A program made the translations under genes and the position numbers. From contig JBCBDU010000003.1 in the NCBI GenBank assembly GCA_038529355.1, forward strand, positions 87,039 to 151,038: 64,000 nucleotides of DNA, given 5' to 3'. Shown piece after piece: positions 47,059-55,487 of this stretch; position 1 is the stretch's first letter, and each line of letters starts with the position of its first letter. The notes beneath the pieces are model-generated. The model made no database searches. It was not told where the DNA came from and worked only from the letters and a program-made list of their open reading frames with translations. Source of the stretch: CALBPI01 sp038529355. GTDB taxonomy: Bacteria; Pseudomonadota; Gammaproteobacteria; Steroidobacterales; Woeseiaceae.

Positions 47059-48239
47059 CAGAGATTGCCCGGCAACTCCGGTTGCGCGCGTGCTAGCTCG
47101 CGTTGTGCGCGTTGCAGTTGTTTGTCGTCGGCATCGCTGGCGGTATTCGAATCGCGTACGACGATATCCGGCGTGATACCGCGGTCATGAATGTAGTCGC
47201 CGTTGGGCGTGTAATAGCGCGACGTGGTTAGCTTGATGGCCTGACCGCGCGACAGCGGCATAACCGTTTGCACAAGGCCCTTGCCAAACGTTGAGCTGCC
47301 AACAAGCTGTGCACGCTGATGATCGTGCAGCGCACCTGCGAGGATCTCGGCAGCAGAGGCTGATGCCCCGTTAACCAGCACCACCAGCTGCGTCTGCGCC
47401 AGCAGCATGCCTGGTGTCGCGTGATGCTCAAACACGGCATCAGCCGCACGGCCGCGTGCACTGACAATCAACCCTTCATCGAGAAACAGATCAGCGACAT
47501 CAATTGCCGCATCCAGTAAACCGCCAGGGTTATTGCGCAGATCAATGATCAGGCCACCCAGCGGCGTCAGGTTGGAGTCTTCCAGAGATTGCACGGCAGC
47601 GCGCACTTCAGTGACTGTACGCTCGTGGAACTGACTGATCTTCAGATAGCCGACGTCCGGCGACAACAGTCGATGGCTGACGCTCGCAAGCGTCAGCTGC
47701 TCACGTCGCAACGAAAACTCCAGCGTGCGCGCGTCGCGCAATACCGACAGGGACACATAGGTGCCCGGTGCACCGCGCATACGCTGAACCGTGCTATACA
47801 GCGCATCGCCGGTAACCGGCACCTCGTCAACGGCAACCACGACATCGCCGCTGCGGATGCCTGCGCGCGCCGCTGGTGATCCGGCAAAGGGTGCGATCAC
47901 AGTCACCTGATCGTCTTCCAGCGTCACCTCAATACCAACGCCCGAGTAGCGACCGCTGGCACCTTCACGCACATGCTCGAACTGACTCTTGTCGAGGAAT
48001 TCAGAGTGCGCGTCGAGATCAGCAACCATCCCGCGCACAGCCGCTTCCAGCAGCACCGAATCTTCTATCGGATCGACGTACTCACTTTGCACGCGCTCCA
48101 ATACCTCGGTCAGCAGCTGCGCATCGGTCGCGAGCGCGGTCTGCCGCTTATCGGGCAACAGGCGCTCGCTGACCAGCAATGCCGCGGTCAGCGCACAGCC
48201 AACCGTGATCGCAGTCAACATTCGGCTGGTCATGTTCAT
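47058..48239 (-). CDS. ctpA: S41 family C-terminal processing peptidase
   Basis: A periplasmic serine-lysine protease that trims proteins from their C terminus. N-terminal signal anchor (about 5-25), a PDZ domain (about 95-175: SGVGIEVTLEDDQV, GIRSGDVVVAVDEVPV), then a catalytic core with the Ser in VNGASASAAEI near 300 and the Lys in SSTFGKGLVQT. 393 residues. It lies between envC and yibQ, a conserved group tied to cell wall turnover. Confidence 0.95.
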   Translation of the reverse strand: MNMTSRMLTAITVGCALTAALLVSERLLPDKRQTALATDAQLLTEVLERVQSEYVDPIEDSVLLEAAVRGMVADLDAHSEFLDKSQFEHVREGASGRYSGVGIEVTLEDDQVTVIAPFAGSPAARAGIRSGDVVVAVDEVPVTGDALYSTVQRMRGAPGTYVSLSVLRDARTLEFSLRREQLTLASVSHRLLSPDVGYLKISQFHERTVTEVRAAVQSLEDSNLTPLGGLIIDLRNNPGGLLDAAIDVADLFLDEGLIVSARGRAADAVFEHHATPGMLLAQTQLVVLVNGASASAAEILAGALHDHQRAQLVGSSTFGKGLVQTVMPLSRGQAIKLTTSRYYTPNGDYIHDRGITPDIVVRDSNTASDADDKQLQRAQRELARAQPELPGNL

Positions 48240-48311
48240 CGCCGCAAAACCTTCCTCTCACACGGTCTTCGCAACATACAGGAAATCAACGCTGCTGCGC
48301 CAGCGAACCGG

Positions 48312-49472
48312 TCAACGACGCGAACGCGACGGTTTATTGCGAAACCAACGGCCCGGATTCAACGGTTTACCCTGGCTGCGCAGCTCGAAATACAGCGCCG
48401 GGCGCGCCTGACCACCCGTGTTTCCAACGGTTGCGATAATATCGCCAGGCGACACCCAGTCGCCTACCGATTTGAGCAACGTCTCGTTGTAGCCGTACAG
48501 CGAGAGCAGATCATCGCCATGATCTACGATGATGAGCAGCCCCAGGCCCGGTAACCAATCCGCGTAGGCGACCCTGCCGTGATAGATCACGCGAACGTCG
48601 CTACCGGCGTCGGTCGCCAACACGACGCCATTGCTGCGCAGATTGGCGCTGCGCCGGTCGCCGTAGGCCGTCACCAAATCACCGGCTACAGGCCACGTCA
48701 GCTTGCCTTTGAGCTCGCTCAGAGGCGCCTCCGCATTGACCGGATAGTCGGCAAGGATGTTCGACAGCTCGGCAAGCAGATTCGCCAGATCGCGCTCGCG
48801 CTGGTTCAGCTCGCTCATCATCGCGCTCTCGCGCTGCAGTTGTGCGTCGATCTCGCTCAGCAGTGTCTTGCGCTCGGCACGCCCTTCAGTCAGTTGTGCG
48901 ACCAGCGCATCGGCCTCGTCGGCAAGTCTTGCCAACTGCGCGCGCTCTTCGTTGATGCTCCCTTGCAGCGCAGCAATTCGGCCCAAAAGGTCGCGCAACG
49001 CATCAATGTTGCCCACCCGCGCATCGTTGAGATAGCGGTAGTACGTCATCATGCGACCGAGCTGCTCGGGCGATTGCTGGTTGAGCACCAGCTTGATGCG
49101 CTCCTGACGCCCGCTCGTGTAGGCCGCGCGTAGCTGCCGCGCGAGTTCCTGGCGCTCGGCAGCCAGTGCCAACTCTTCTTGCGCATACTGCTTTTGCGCA
49201 TCCGCCAGCCGCGCATTAGCAGCCGTTTGCTGGCGCGACACATCGCGGCGGCGTTGTTGGGCGGCTGCCAGTGATTTTTCGATGTCCGCCAGCGAGCGGT
49301 TCAGCGAACCGCGCTCCTGCGTGCGCGCGGTCATCTGCGCAGAGAGCTTCGCAATACGCTCGCGCACGTCGTTCAATTGCCGCTCACTGGCGACCTGCGC
49401 CGCTGCCAACGGGCACACCATCAGCGCCAGCAAGCACAGTAGTGGCAGTTGGAAATGGTCCCGCGATCGCAT
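48312..49472 (-). CDS. envC: Murein hydrolase activator EnvC
   Basis: A periplasmic activator of septal amidases during cell division. Signal peptide (LLCLLALMVCPLAAA), a long coiled coil of about 220 residues (25-245), and a C-terminal LytM/M23 domain. The LytM fold lacks zinc ligands: VLATDAGSDV has no HxxxD histidine, and PALYFELRSQG replaces the HxH motif. That is the expected state of EnvC, which activates rather than cuts. 386 residues. It heads the minus-strand operon. Confidence 0.94.
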   Translation of the reverse strand: MRSRDHFQLPLLCLLALMVCPLAAAQVASERQLNDVRERIAKLSAQMTARTQERGSLNRSLADIEKSLAAAQQRRRDVSRQQTAANARLADAQKQYAQEELALAAERQELARQLRAAYTSGRQERIKLVLNQQSPEQLGRMMTYYRYLNDARVGNIDALRDLLGRIAALQGSINEERAQLARLADEADALVAQLTEGRAERKTLLSEIDAQLQRESAMMSELNQRERDLANLLAELSNILADYPVNAEAPLSELKGKLTWPVAGDLVTAYGDRRSANLRSNGVVLATDAGSDVRVIYHGRVAYADWLPGLGLLIIVDHGDDLLSLYGYNETLLKSVGDWVSPGDIIATVGNTGGQARPALYFELRSQGKPLNPGRWFRNKPSRSRR

Positions 49473-49606
49473 CCGCTAATAGTGGTGCGCGGGCACGCCG
49501 CTGTCCAGCCGTTTGACAGTCGCCCCGTGCAGGACGGGCGTGTACAGTGGAGGCGCCGGCACGCTGTCGCAGTCTGCCGGGCATACCAGATTTTCTAGGG
49601 ATACGA

Positions 49607-50950
49607 ATGACCGATCTGCGTCAACAACTGTTCACGCCACGCACTGCTGCGTCGATTGTCATCGCCAACATGGTCGGCACCGGCGTCTTTACCAGCCTGG
49701 GGTTCCAGTTAGTCGACATCAGCTCCGGGTTCGTTCTGATGATGCTGTGGTTGATTGGCGGGGTCACGGCGTTTTGCGGCGCGATGTGCTACGCCGAATT
49801 GGGCGCAGCATTGCCGCGCTCTGGTGGCGAGTATCACTTCCTCGGCAAGATCTATCACCCGGCGGCAGGTTTCGTATCAGGCTGGATTTCCGCCACTGTC
49901 GGCTTTGCCGGCCCGACCGCATTGGCCGCTATCACGTTTGCCACTTACCTCACTTCAGCGCTGCCCTTTTTGCCGCAGACACCGTTCACGATTGCTGCGC
50001 TCGCCGTCGCACTCGTCGCGATACTAACCGTTGTCCACGCCACGCACCGCAAGACCAGTGGCAGCGTGCAGGTGGCTTTTACAGCACTGAAGATCGCGCT
50101 GATCGTCGTCTTTTGCGTGCTAGCGTTCGCGCTGACTGAAACGCCACAGCCGGTCGACTTCACACCCAAATCAGGCGACGGCAAGCTCATGCTGAGCAGC
50201 GCCTTTGCGGTTTCGCTGATTTACGTCAGCTATGCCTACACGGGCTGGAATGTTGCCACCTATCTGTCGAGCGAACTGGATAATCCGCAACGCAATCTGC
50301 CGATAGTGCTCGGTTTAGGCACGTTGTTAGTCGTCATCCTGTATCTGGCACTGAATTTTGTGTTCCTGTACGCCGCGCCGATGGATGCCATGCGCGGAGA
50401 AGTCGAGATTGGCTACATTGCAGCGAACGCAGCATTTGGCGACCTTGGCGCGCGCATGATGGGCGTGGTGCTGGCGCTGCTGCTGATTTCAACGGTCAGC
50501 GCAATGATTATTGCCGGCCCGCGCGTTTACCACGCGATCGGCCAGGATCATGCCTTCTTTGCAAAGCTTGCGACGACCAATCGCTTTGGCGTGCCGACCT
50601 TCGCCATTTACGTGCAGGGGGCGCTGACGATCCTGTTCATCATCACCTCACCGTTCCAGTTCATTCTGCTGTTTTCCGGCTTCACACTGGCACTCAACAC
50701 CTTTGCCGCGGTACTCGGATTGTTCGTGTTGCGTATTCGACAGCCGGATCTGCCGCGGCCGTTTCGCGCCTGGGGGTACCCCGTCACGCCGTTGATCTTT
50801 CTTGCCCTGACCGGCTGGACGCTGTGGTTCGTGCTGGATCAGGAGTTCAAGGCCGGACTGCTAGGTCTGATTGTCATCGGCGTTGGTTTTGTGTTTTACC
50901 TGCTCACGGCAAGCAGCCCGCGCAAGGCAGCATCGGGCAACACCGGCTAG
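49607..50950 (+). CDS. APC superfamily amino acid permease
   Basis: 447 residues with about 12 helices. The APC N-terminal helix break is visible as IVIANMVGTGVF, followed by AMCYAELGAALPRSGGEYHFLGKI, and YAYTGWNVATYLSSELDNPQRNLP in helix 6. ATG 49607 is chosen over an in-frame upstream start at 49547. It is divergent from envC and convergent with the DUF1801 gene. Likely a proton-coupled amino acid or amine importer; the substrate is not predictable. Confidence 0.9.
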   Translation: MTDLRQQLFTPRTAASIVIANMVGTGVFTSLGFQLVDISSGFVLMMLWLIGGVTAFCGAMCYAELGAALPRSGGEYHFLGKIYHPAAGFVSGWISATVGFAGPTALAAITFATYLTSALPFLPQTPFTIAALAVALVAILTVVHATHRKTSGSVQVAFTALKIALIVVFCVLAFALTETPQPVDFTPKSGDGKLMLSSAFAVSLIYVSYAYTGWNVATYLSSELDNPQRNLPIVLGLGTLLVVILYLALNFVFLYAAPMDAMRGEVEIGYIAANAAFGDLGARMMGVVLALLLISTVSAMIIAGPRVYHAIGQDHAFFAKLATTNRFGVPTFAIYVQGALTILFIITSPFQFILLFSGFTLALNTFAAVLGLFVLRIRQPDLPRPFRAWGYPVTPLIFLALTGWTLWFVLDQEFKAGLLGLIVIGVGFVFYLLTASSPRKAASGNTG

Positions 50951-50965
50951 CGCCTCGCCAATTGA

Positions 50966-51391
50966 CTACTGGCAGCGATAGCGCTTGCGCATCGTTGCCA
51001 CGGACGTTCGCAACAGCCGCGCCAACACTTTGGTGTCGACGCCATCGAGGCGTTTCAAGTACAGACAACTCTTGCCTTTTCGGTGCGGGCCGAGTTGCTG
51101 CAGCAATTCGCCGTAGGCGTCGAAACCATCCATGATGTAGACCGCGATATCTTTGCCGCGCGATGCAAAACCGGTCAGGCACATGTCGCCTTCACGGCCG
51201 CTATCGTAGACATAGTGATAGCTGCCATAGCCGATGATACTGGTACCCCACAACACCGGTTCGCGACGCGTGACGCGCTGCATGATCGCATCAAGTTCGC
51301 GGCAATCCGCGCGGCGTTGCGGATCATCAATGGCATCAAAATAATCGCTGACCGCAGCGTCGCTAGGTTGCGTCTTGTTTGCCTTGGACAT
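50966..51391 (-). CDS. DUF1801 family protein
   Basis: A 141-residue cytosolic protein of the DUF1801 (YdhG-like) type: VSDYFDAIDDPQRRADCRELDAIMQRVT, then LWGTSIIGYGSYHYVYDSGREGDM and KSCLYLKRLDGVD. The fold is small and of unknown function. It begins within the end of bioY, overlapping by 29 bases. It is the last gene of the TRIC-glycosylase-DUF1272-bioY run. Confidence 0.88.
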   Translation of the reverse strand: MSKANKTQPSDAAVSDYFDAIDDPQRRADCRELDAIMQRVTRREPVLWGTSIIGYGSYHYVYDSGREGDMCLTGFASRGKDIAVYIMDGFDAYGELLQQLGPHRKGKSCLYLKRLDGVDTKVLARLLRTSVATMRKRYRCQ

Positions 51392-51935
51392 GCGTGCGCT
51401 CCTGCTGTTTGCTTTTCCCCACGAGTGCAAAATAGCCAATCAGGATCACGCCGGCAATGACGGACTTTGCCAGTGCGCCGATCAGAAACGGCTGTACGCC
51501 GTTGAACCACGCCGCCGGTAACCCGACAGAAAAACTCAGCAACAGTGCGCCCAGCCCGACGATCAACACATGGCCTGCGCCTGCGGCCAGCACCGGCGCA
51601 AACACACTCGTCTGCAGCCAGCCCCGGTCACGCAAGTACCCGAGCGCGCAGGCAGCAAGCCAGAAGCCGGCCAGATAGCCGCCTGTAGGACCAAACAACA
51701 CTGCGGCACCGCTGCTTCCGCCGGCAAATATCGGTGCGCCCAATGCACCAATCGCCAGATACAAAATCAGGCACAGACTCGCGTTGGACAGACCAAGCAC
51801 ACCACCGGCTACTAGCACCGCCACCGTCTGGGCAGTCTGCGGTACATCACTACCGGGCAGCGCAAACGACAGTCGCGCCGCAACCCCGATCATCACGACG
51901 AATAGCGCAATCAACGCCCACTGCCTGCCCACCAT
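51363..51935 (-). CDS. bioY: Biotin transporter BioY
   Basis: The substrate-binding S-component for biotin uptake, working alone or with an ECF module. 190 residues, six helices: TAQTVAVLVAGGVLGLSNASLCLILYLAIGALGAPIFAGG, then GPTGGYLAGFWLAACALGYL. The GPTGGY motif is diagnostic. ATG 51935 overlaps the stop of the DUF1272 gene by one base. No ECF ATPase or EcfT gene is adjacent. Together with bioC at 7 kb it suggests the cell can both import and make biotin. Confidence 0.94.
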   Translation of the reverse strand: MVGRQWALIALFVVMIGVAARLSFALPGSDVPQTAQTVAVLVAGGVLGLSNASLCLILYLAIGALGAPIFAGGSSGAAVLFGPTGGYLAGFWLAACALGYLRDRGWLQTSVFAPVLAAGAGHVLIVGLGALLLSFSVGLPAAWFNGVQPFLIGALAKSVIAGVILIGYFALVGKSKQQERTHVQGKQDAT

Positions 51936-52243
51936 CAACGCTGCTCCGGGGGCACGTCGGCATGTGCTGCCGCGAACGCGCGTAGCTCGGCGTCGCTGTA
52001 GCGCGTATGCACACGCTCGGTGGACGCCGGCTGATCCATCAGGCTGACACCAGCGCGGCGAGCCTGCTGCGGTCGAATCGGCCGCGCAACGAATCCGCCG
52101 CCACAATTGGGGCAAACGTTACGCAGGACATGCTCGACACAATCAGCGCAAAACGTACATTCATAGGTGCAGATGCGGGCGTTGACGCTGCACGGCGGCA
52201 GGTCCTTGTCGCAGCATTCGCAATTCGGTCGTAGTTGCAGCAT
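51935..52243 (-). CDS. DUF1272 Cys-rich protein
   Basis: 102 residues. The first half has a dense Cys pattern (CECCDKDLPP, CTYECTFCADC, CPNCGGG) that predicts two zinc sites; the second half is a short charged tail. This matches DUF1272 proteins, which are usually around 60-90 residues and of unknown function. Translational coupling to bioY (TGATG) is evident. 12 bases separate it from the upstream glycosylase gene. Confidence 0.87.
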   Translation of the reverse strand: MLQLRPNCECCDKDLPPCSVNARICTYECTFCADCVEHVLRNVCPNCGGGFVARPIRPQQARRAGVSLMDQPASTERVHTRYSDAELRAFAAAHADVPPEQR

Positions 52244-52255
52244 CGCGAGACTCTA

Positions 52256-52783
52256 CTACGCCTGCAGCGCAGCACGCCACGCAGCCGTTTTCTCGGCAAC
52301 GCTCATGCTGGCGTGCGCCGGGCTGGTCGACGGCACCTGCAGCATGGGAATCCGTGCCAGTGGTTCCTGCAATATCGGCAGCACGCGCCGACGATACGTC
52401 GTAGCGGCATAGCCGCCATTACACAAAATCTTCGAAATATCGGTATATTCCAATAAAAAGCTTTCAAAATCGTTGATCTCGGCTGATTCCGACTCGATCG
52501 CCGCATCGAGACTGCCGCGCCGGCGGCAACCCCGCAAGACATCCCACACCGCAACACCCGTCGCCACCAACGCCGCACAGCGTGCGGCGTAATCGAGCTG
52601 CTTCGGCACGTCGAACAGGGTTTCGGCAATCTGCCAGAACGCATTGCGCGGATGCGCGTAGTACGCCTGTGCTGCCAGCGATTGCGAGCCTGGCATCGAG
52701 CCAAGGATCAGCACCGTCGCGCCAGGACCTGCGAGTGGTGCAAAGCCGGCCAGTGCCTGTCCTGCATCAGTCGCGTCAGTCAT
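52256..52783 (-). CDS. DNA-deoxyinosine glycosylase (UDG family 6-like)
   Basis: 175 residues of the uracil-DNA glycosylase superfamily. The segment VLILGSMPGSQSLAAQAYYAHPRNAFW carries the family motif GSMPG and the YYAHPRNxFW stretch seen in hypoxanthine-DNA glycosylases; VPSTSPAHAS near the C terminus is the second active-site motif. It probably removes deaminated bases from DNA. ATG 52783 overlaps the TRIC gene by eight bases; a frame from 53020 lies inside that gene and is rejected. Confidence 0.86.
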   Translation of the reverse strand: MTDATDAGQALAGFAPLAGPGATVLILGSMPGSQSLAAQAYYAHPRNAFWQIAETLFDVPKQLDYAARCAALVATGVAVWDVLRGCRRRGSLDAAIESESAEINDFESFLLEYTDISKILCNGGYAATTYRRRVLPILQEPLARIPMLQVPSTSPAHASMSVAEKTAAWRAALQA

Positions 52784-53408
52784 CGCCGGCCTGCAAGCGT
52801 GCGACGGGTAGCCGCCAGCCGTAGCGAATGGCCATAAAGCGCAAGGCGAAGCAGACCAGTGCACCGACGAACATGGCCGGACCGCGCGGTAGCGACAACG
52901 CCACCGCCGCAGCAACGATGATGCCGCCGACGATTGCAGCACTGGCATATAACTCCGAACGCAAGACAGCGGGCACTTCGGCGACCAACATGTCGCGCAC
53001 AATACCGCCGCCGATACCACTCAACGTGCCCAGCAAGACCGCGGTGGTCGGCGTCATGCCATAAGCCAACGCTTTGCTGGTGCCGGACACCGCATACAAA
53101 CCCAAACCCGCAGCATCAAAAATCTGCACGGGATTGCGCAAACGCTCGACATGCTCAGCCCAGAAAAACACGACCAAGCCTGCCAGCGTGGCAACCACCA
53201 GATACCGCCAATCCGCCAGAGATGCGGGTGGCACTGCACCGATCAGCACATCACGCACGATGCCGCCCGCCGTCGCCGCAGCGAAAGACAGCACCAGCAC
53301 GCCGAACAGATCCAGCTCACGGCGCACGCCCAGCGTTGCGCCGCTGACGGCGAAAACAAAGGTGCCCGCCAAATCAACAAACGGTAGCCACAGGGAGGTA
53401 GAAATCAT
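52776..53408 (-). CDS. TRIC/UPF0126 family membrane protein
   Basis: 210 residues with seven helices in two repeated halves: FVDLAGTFVFAVSGATLGVRRELDLFGVLVL and IFDAAGLGLYAVSGTSKALAYGM, each followed by GGIVRDVLIG or GGGIVRDMLVA. Bacterial TRIC proteins are trimeric cation channels related to animal intracellular channels; older names include YadS and glycine transporter. ATG 53408 is chosen; an in-frame start at 53432 is possible. Confidence 0.9.
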   Translation of the reverse strand: MISTSLWLPFVDLAGTFVFAVSGATLGVRRELDLFGVLVLSFAAATAGGIVRDVLIGAVPPASLADWRYLVVATLAGLVVFFWAEHVERLRNPVQIFDAAGLGLYAVSGTSKALAYGMTPTTAVLLGTLSGIGGGIVRDMLVAEVPAVLRSELYASAAIVGGIIVAAAVALSLPRGPAMFVGALVCFALRFMAIRYGWRLPVARLQAGDD

Positions 53409-53545
53409 CGCGCGAGCGTAACGCGGAATCACGCGCGAATCACCTGCAAATGGCTAAAGCCGGCGCTGCGACTGCCGCTACAGGGGCATCAGTGACGCAA
53501 CCTTGTGCTGTGCGTCGAAACCGCCCTACCAGACTGGAGAGTTCA

Positions 53546-55393
53546 GTGACATCGACGCCAACCACGACATTCGGTCGCTACGAGGTCAAACGCGTGCTGG
53601 GACATGGCTCGCAAGGCAAGGTGTACCTTGCCTTTGACCCGGAGCTGCAGCGTCAGGTGGCCATCAAAGTCGTGACCTCGAGCCGAGCAGAATTTAATCA
53701 GACAGGCGACAACGGCACACCACTCGAAGCGCTCGTGTCGAGCAAGTTGCGACACCCCAACATCGTACCGATCCACGACATCGGCACTTCGGAACTGGGG
53801 CCTCATCTGGTGTTCGGTTTCGTCGACGGCAAGCCGATGGCCACCGAGCTGGTTGCGCGCCACCACTTTGAGATGGAAGAAGCTGTCGTCATGATGGCAG
53901 CAATTCTGGATGCCGTTGCCGCAGCGCACGCCACCGGTGTGCTGCACCTGGATCTCGGGCCACGCAACATCATGCTCGATGAAAACGGCAAGCCACAAAT
54001 CATGGACTTCGGGCTTGCGCAATTCGTGAACTTTGAGCGTGAGGACCTGAGTCTGGCAACCGGCACGCTGCGTTATATGGCACCGGAGCACTTCCTGCGC
54101 CAGGATCTCGGACCGTTTACCGACGTGTTCGCGCTGGCGTCAACGTTCTATGAAATGCTGTTGGGCGAGCGAGCAATACCAGGTGAGAACGTCGAGGCGA
54201 TTCAGCGCAACATTGTCAGTGTTGCCGTCGACTATCAGAAGCTGGCCAAACTCAAGCATGGCGAGCATCTCGTGCGGTTCCTGAAAGGTGCCTTCGTCAT
54301 GGACACCGAAGCGCGCTACCAGGACGGTGGCGCCATGCGCGAGGCATTCAATTTATTTGTGACTGCGGCAGGTCTTGCAGACGCGGTGCGCGTCGACTCA
54401 CCGAGTCACAGCACGATCGACTTTCTGCTGCGCCGTATGCAGCACAAACAAGACTTCCCCGCGATTTCCAGTACGCTCACCGACATCAACAAACTGACCG
54501 GTGATGAAGGCGGCGGCTCCGCCGACAAACTGGCCAATGTCATCCTGCGTGATCTGTCGCTGACCAGCAAACTGCTTAAGATGGCTAACTCTTCGTTTTA
54601 CGGCTCGCGTGCGACGGAAGTCGCCAGCGTGTCACAAGCCGTCGTACTGCTTGGCGTGCAGCAAATCCGTATGGTTGCCTCGAGTTTGACGTTGTTTGGT
54701 CACCTGAAAGGTGATTCGGACGTGCTGAAGGACTCCATGAGCAAGTCTTTTCTGAGCGGATTGATCGCCCGTCACATGGCAAAGCGCGAAAAAATGCGCA
54801 ATGCAGAAGAGGCGTTCATCGCCGGCATGTGCCAAAACCTCGGCGAAAACCTCGCGATCTTCTATTTTGACGAAGAGCACGAAATCATCCTGCGCCAGCA
54901 GCGTGAGGACGGCATCGATCGCGATAAGGCCGCAACAGATGTGCTGGGCGTGACCTTTGCAACGCTGGGCTCAGCCGTCGCGCAAATCTGGGCGCTGCCC
55001 TCATCGATCACTGATGCGATCGACGGGATTGCGGATGACACACAGTTAGCACCCACGAATGACGACGAGCGACTGCGCAATCTGTCTGTGCTGGCCAATG
55101 AGTTATGCAACGTGTTCTTTAATGCGGACCCGAGCATGTTCACAGAGCGTCTTGATGCGCTGTGCGAGCGGTTTCGCCCAACCACCGATATGTCGCCGAT
55201 CTATACGTTCAAACTATTCAATGCTGCATTTGAAAAGCTCAAACAATTCGCACCCATTTTTGAGATTAATGTCGGCGACAGCGTGTTCCTGAACAGCGTC
55301 AACCAATGGTTGACGGCTCGAGAGCGCGAGATCGAGATCGAGGAAAAGGCGGCTGCAGCGAGCGACACGCAGGCAGCCGCTGGCGCACGCTAG
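53546..55393 (+). CDS. Ser/Thr protein kinase - HDOD fusion
   Basis: 615 residues from GTG 53546, which has GGAG seven bases upstream; the frame is open to 53450. Residues about 12-280 form a eukaryotic-like kinase: GHGSQGKVY (glycine loop), VAIKV (Lys41), HLDLGPRN (catalytic D136 and N141, with the usual HRDLK lysine replaced by Gly138), MDFG (D154) and MAPEHF. Residues about 295-500 form an HDOD domain (DFPAISSTLTDINKLT, SLTSKLLKMANSSFYG, VLLGVQQIRMV). A C-terminal tail of about 115 residues follows. HDOD proteins are signalling scaffolds in gammaproteobacteria. No phosphatase gene or obvious substrate is adjacent. Confidence 0.88.
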   Translation: MTSTPTTTFGRYEVKRVLGHGSQGKVYLAFDPELQRQVAIKVVTSSRAEFNQTGDNGTPLEALVSSKLRHPNIVPIHDIGTSELGPHLVFGFVDGKPMATELVARHHFEMEEAVVMMAAILDAVAAAHATGVLHLDLGPRNIMLDENGKPQIMDFGLAQFVNFEREDLSLATGTLRYMAPEHFLRQDLGPFTDVFALASTFYEMLLGERAIPGENVEAIQRNIVSVAVDYQKLAKLKHGEHLVRFLKGAFVMDTEARYQDGGAMREAFNLFVTAAGLADAVRVDSPSHSTIDFLLRRMQHKQDFPAISSTLTDINKLTGDEGGGSADKLANVILRDLSLTSKLLKMANSSFYGSRATEVASVSQAVVLLGVQQIRMVASSLTLFGHLKGDSDVLKDSMSKSFLSGLIARHMAKREKMRNAEEAFIAGMCQNLGENLAIFYFDEEHEIILRQQREDGIDRDKAATDVLGVTFATLGSAVAQIWALPSSITDAIDGIADDTQLAPTNDDERLRNLSVLANELCNVFFNADPSMFTERLDALCERFRPTTDMSPIYTFKLFNAAFEKLKQFAPIFEINVGDSVFLNSVNQWLTAREREIEIEEKAAAASDTQAAAGAR

Positions 55394-55487
55394 CCAACAA
55401 CACACCCCCCCAATTTGGCAACAGGGTCCGGCTCCACTACCCTTGATTACCTTAGTCGGTGTAACCGCAGCCTGGATCTGATCCACG

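Noticed and set aside
48312..49472. EnvC as an active M23 endopeptidase
   Set aside because: The zinc-ligand positions are not His or Asp; this is the normal activator form rather than an enzyme or a damaged gene.
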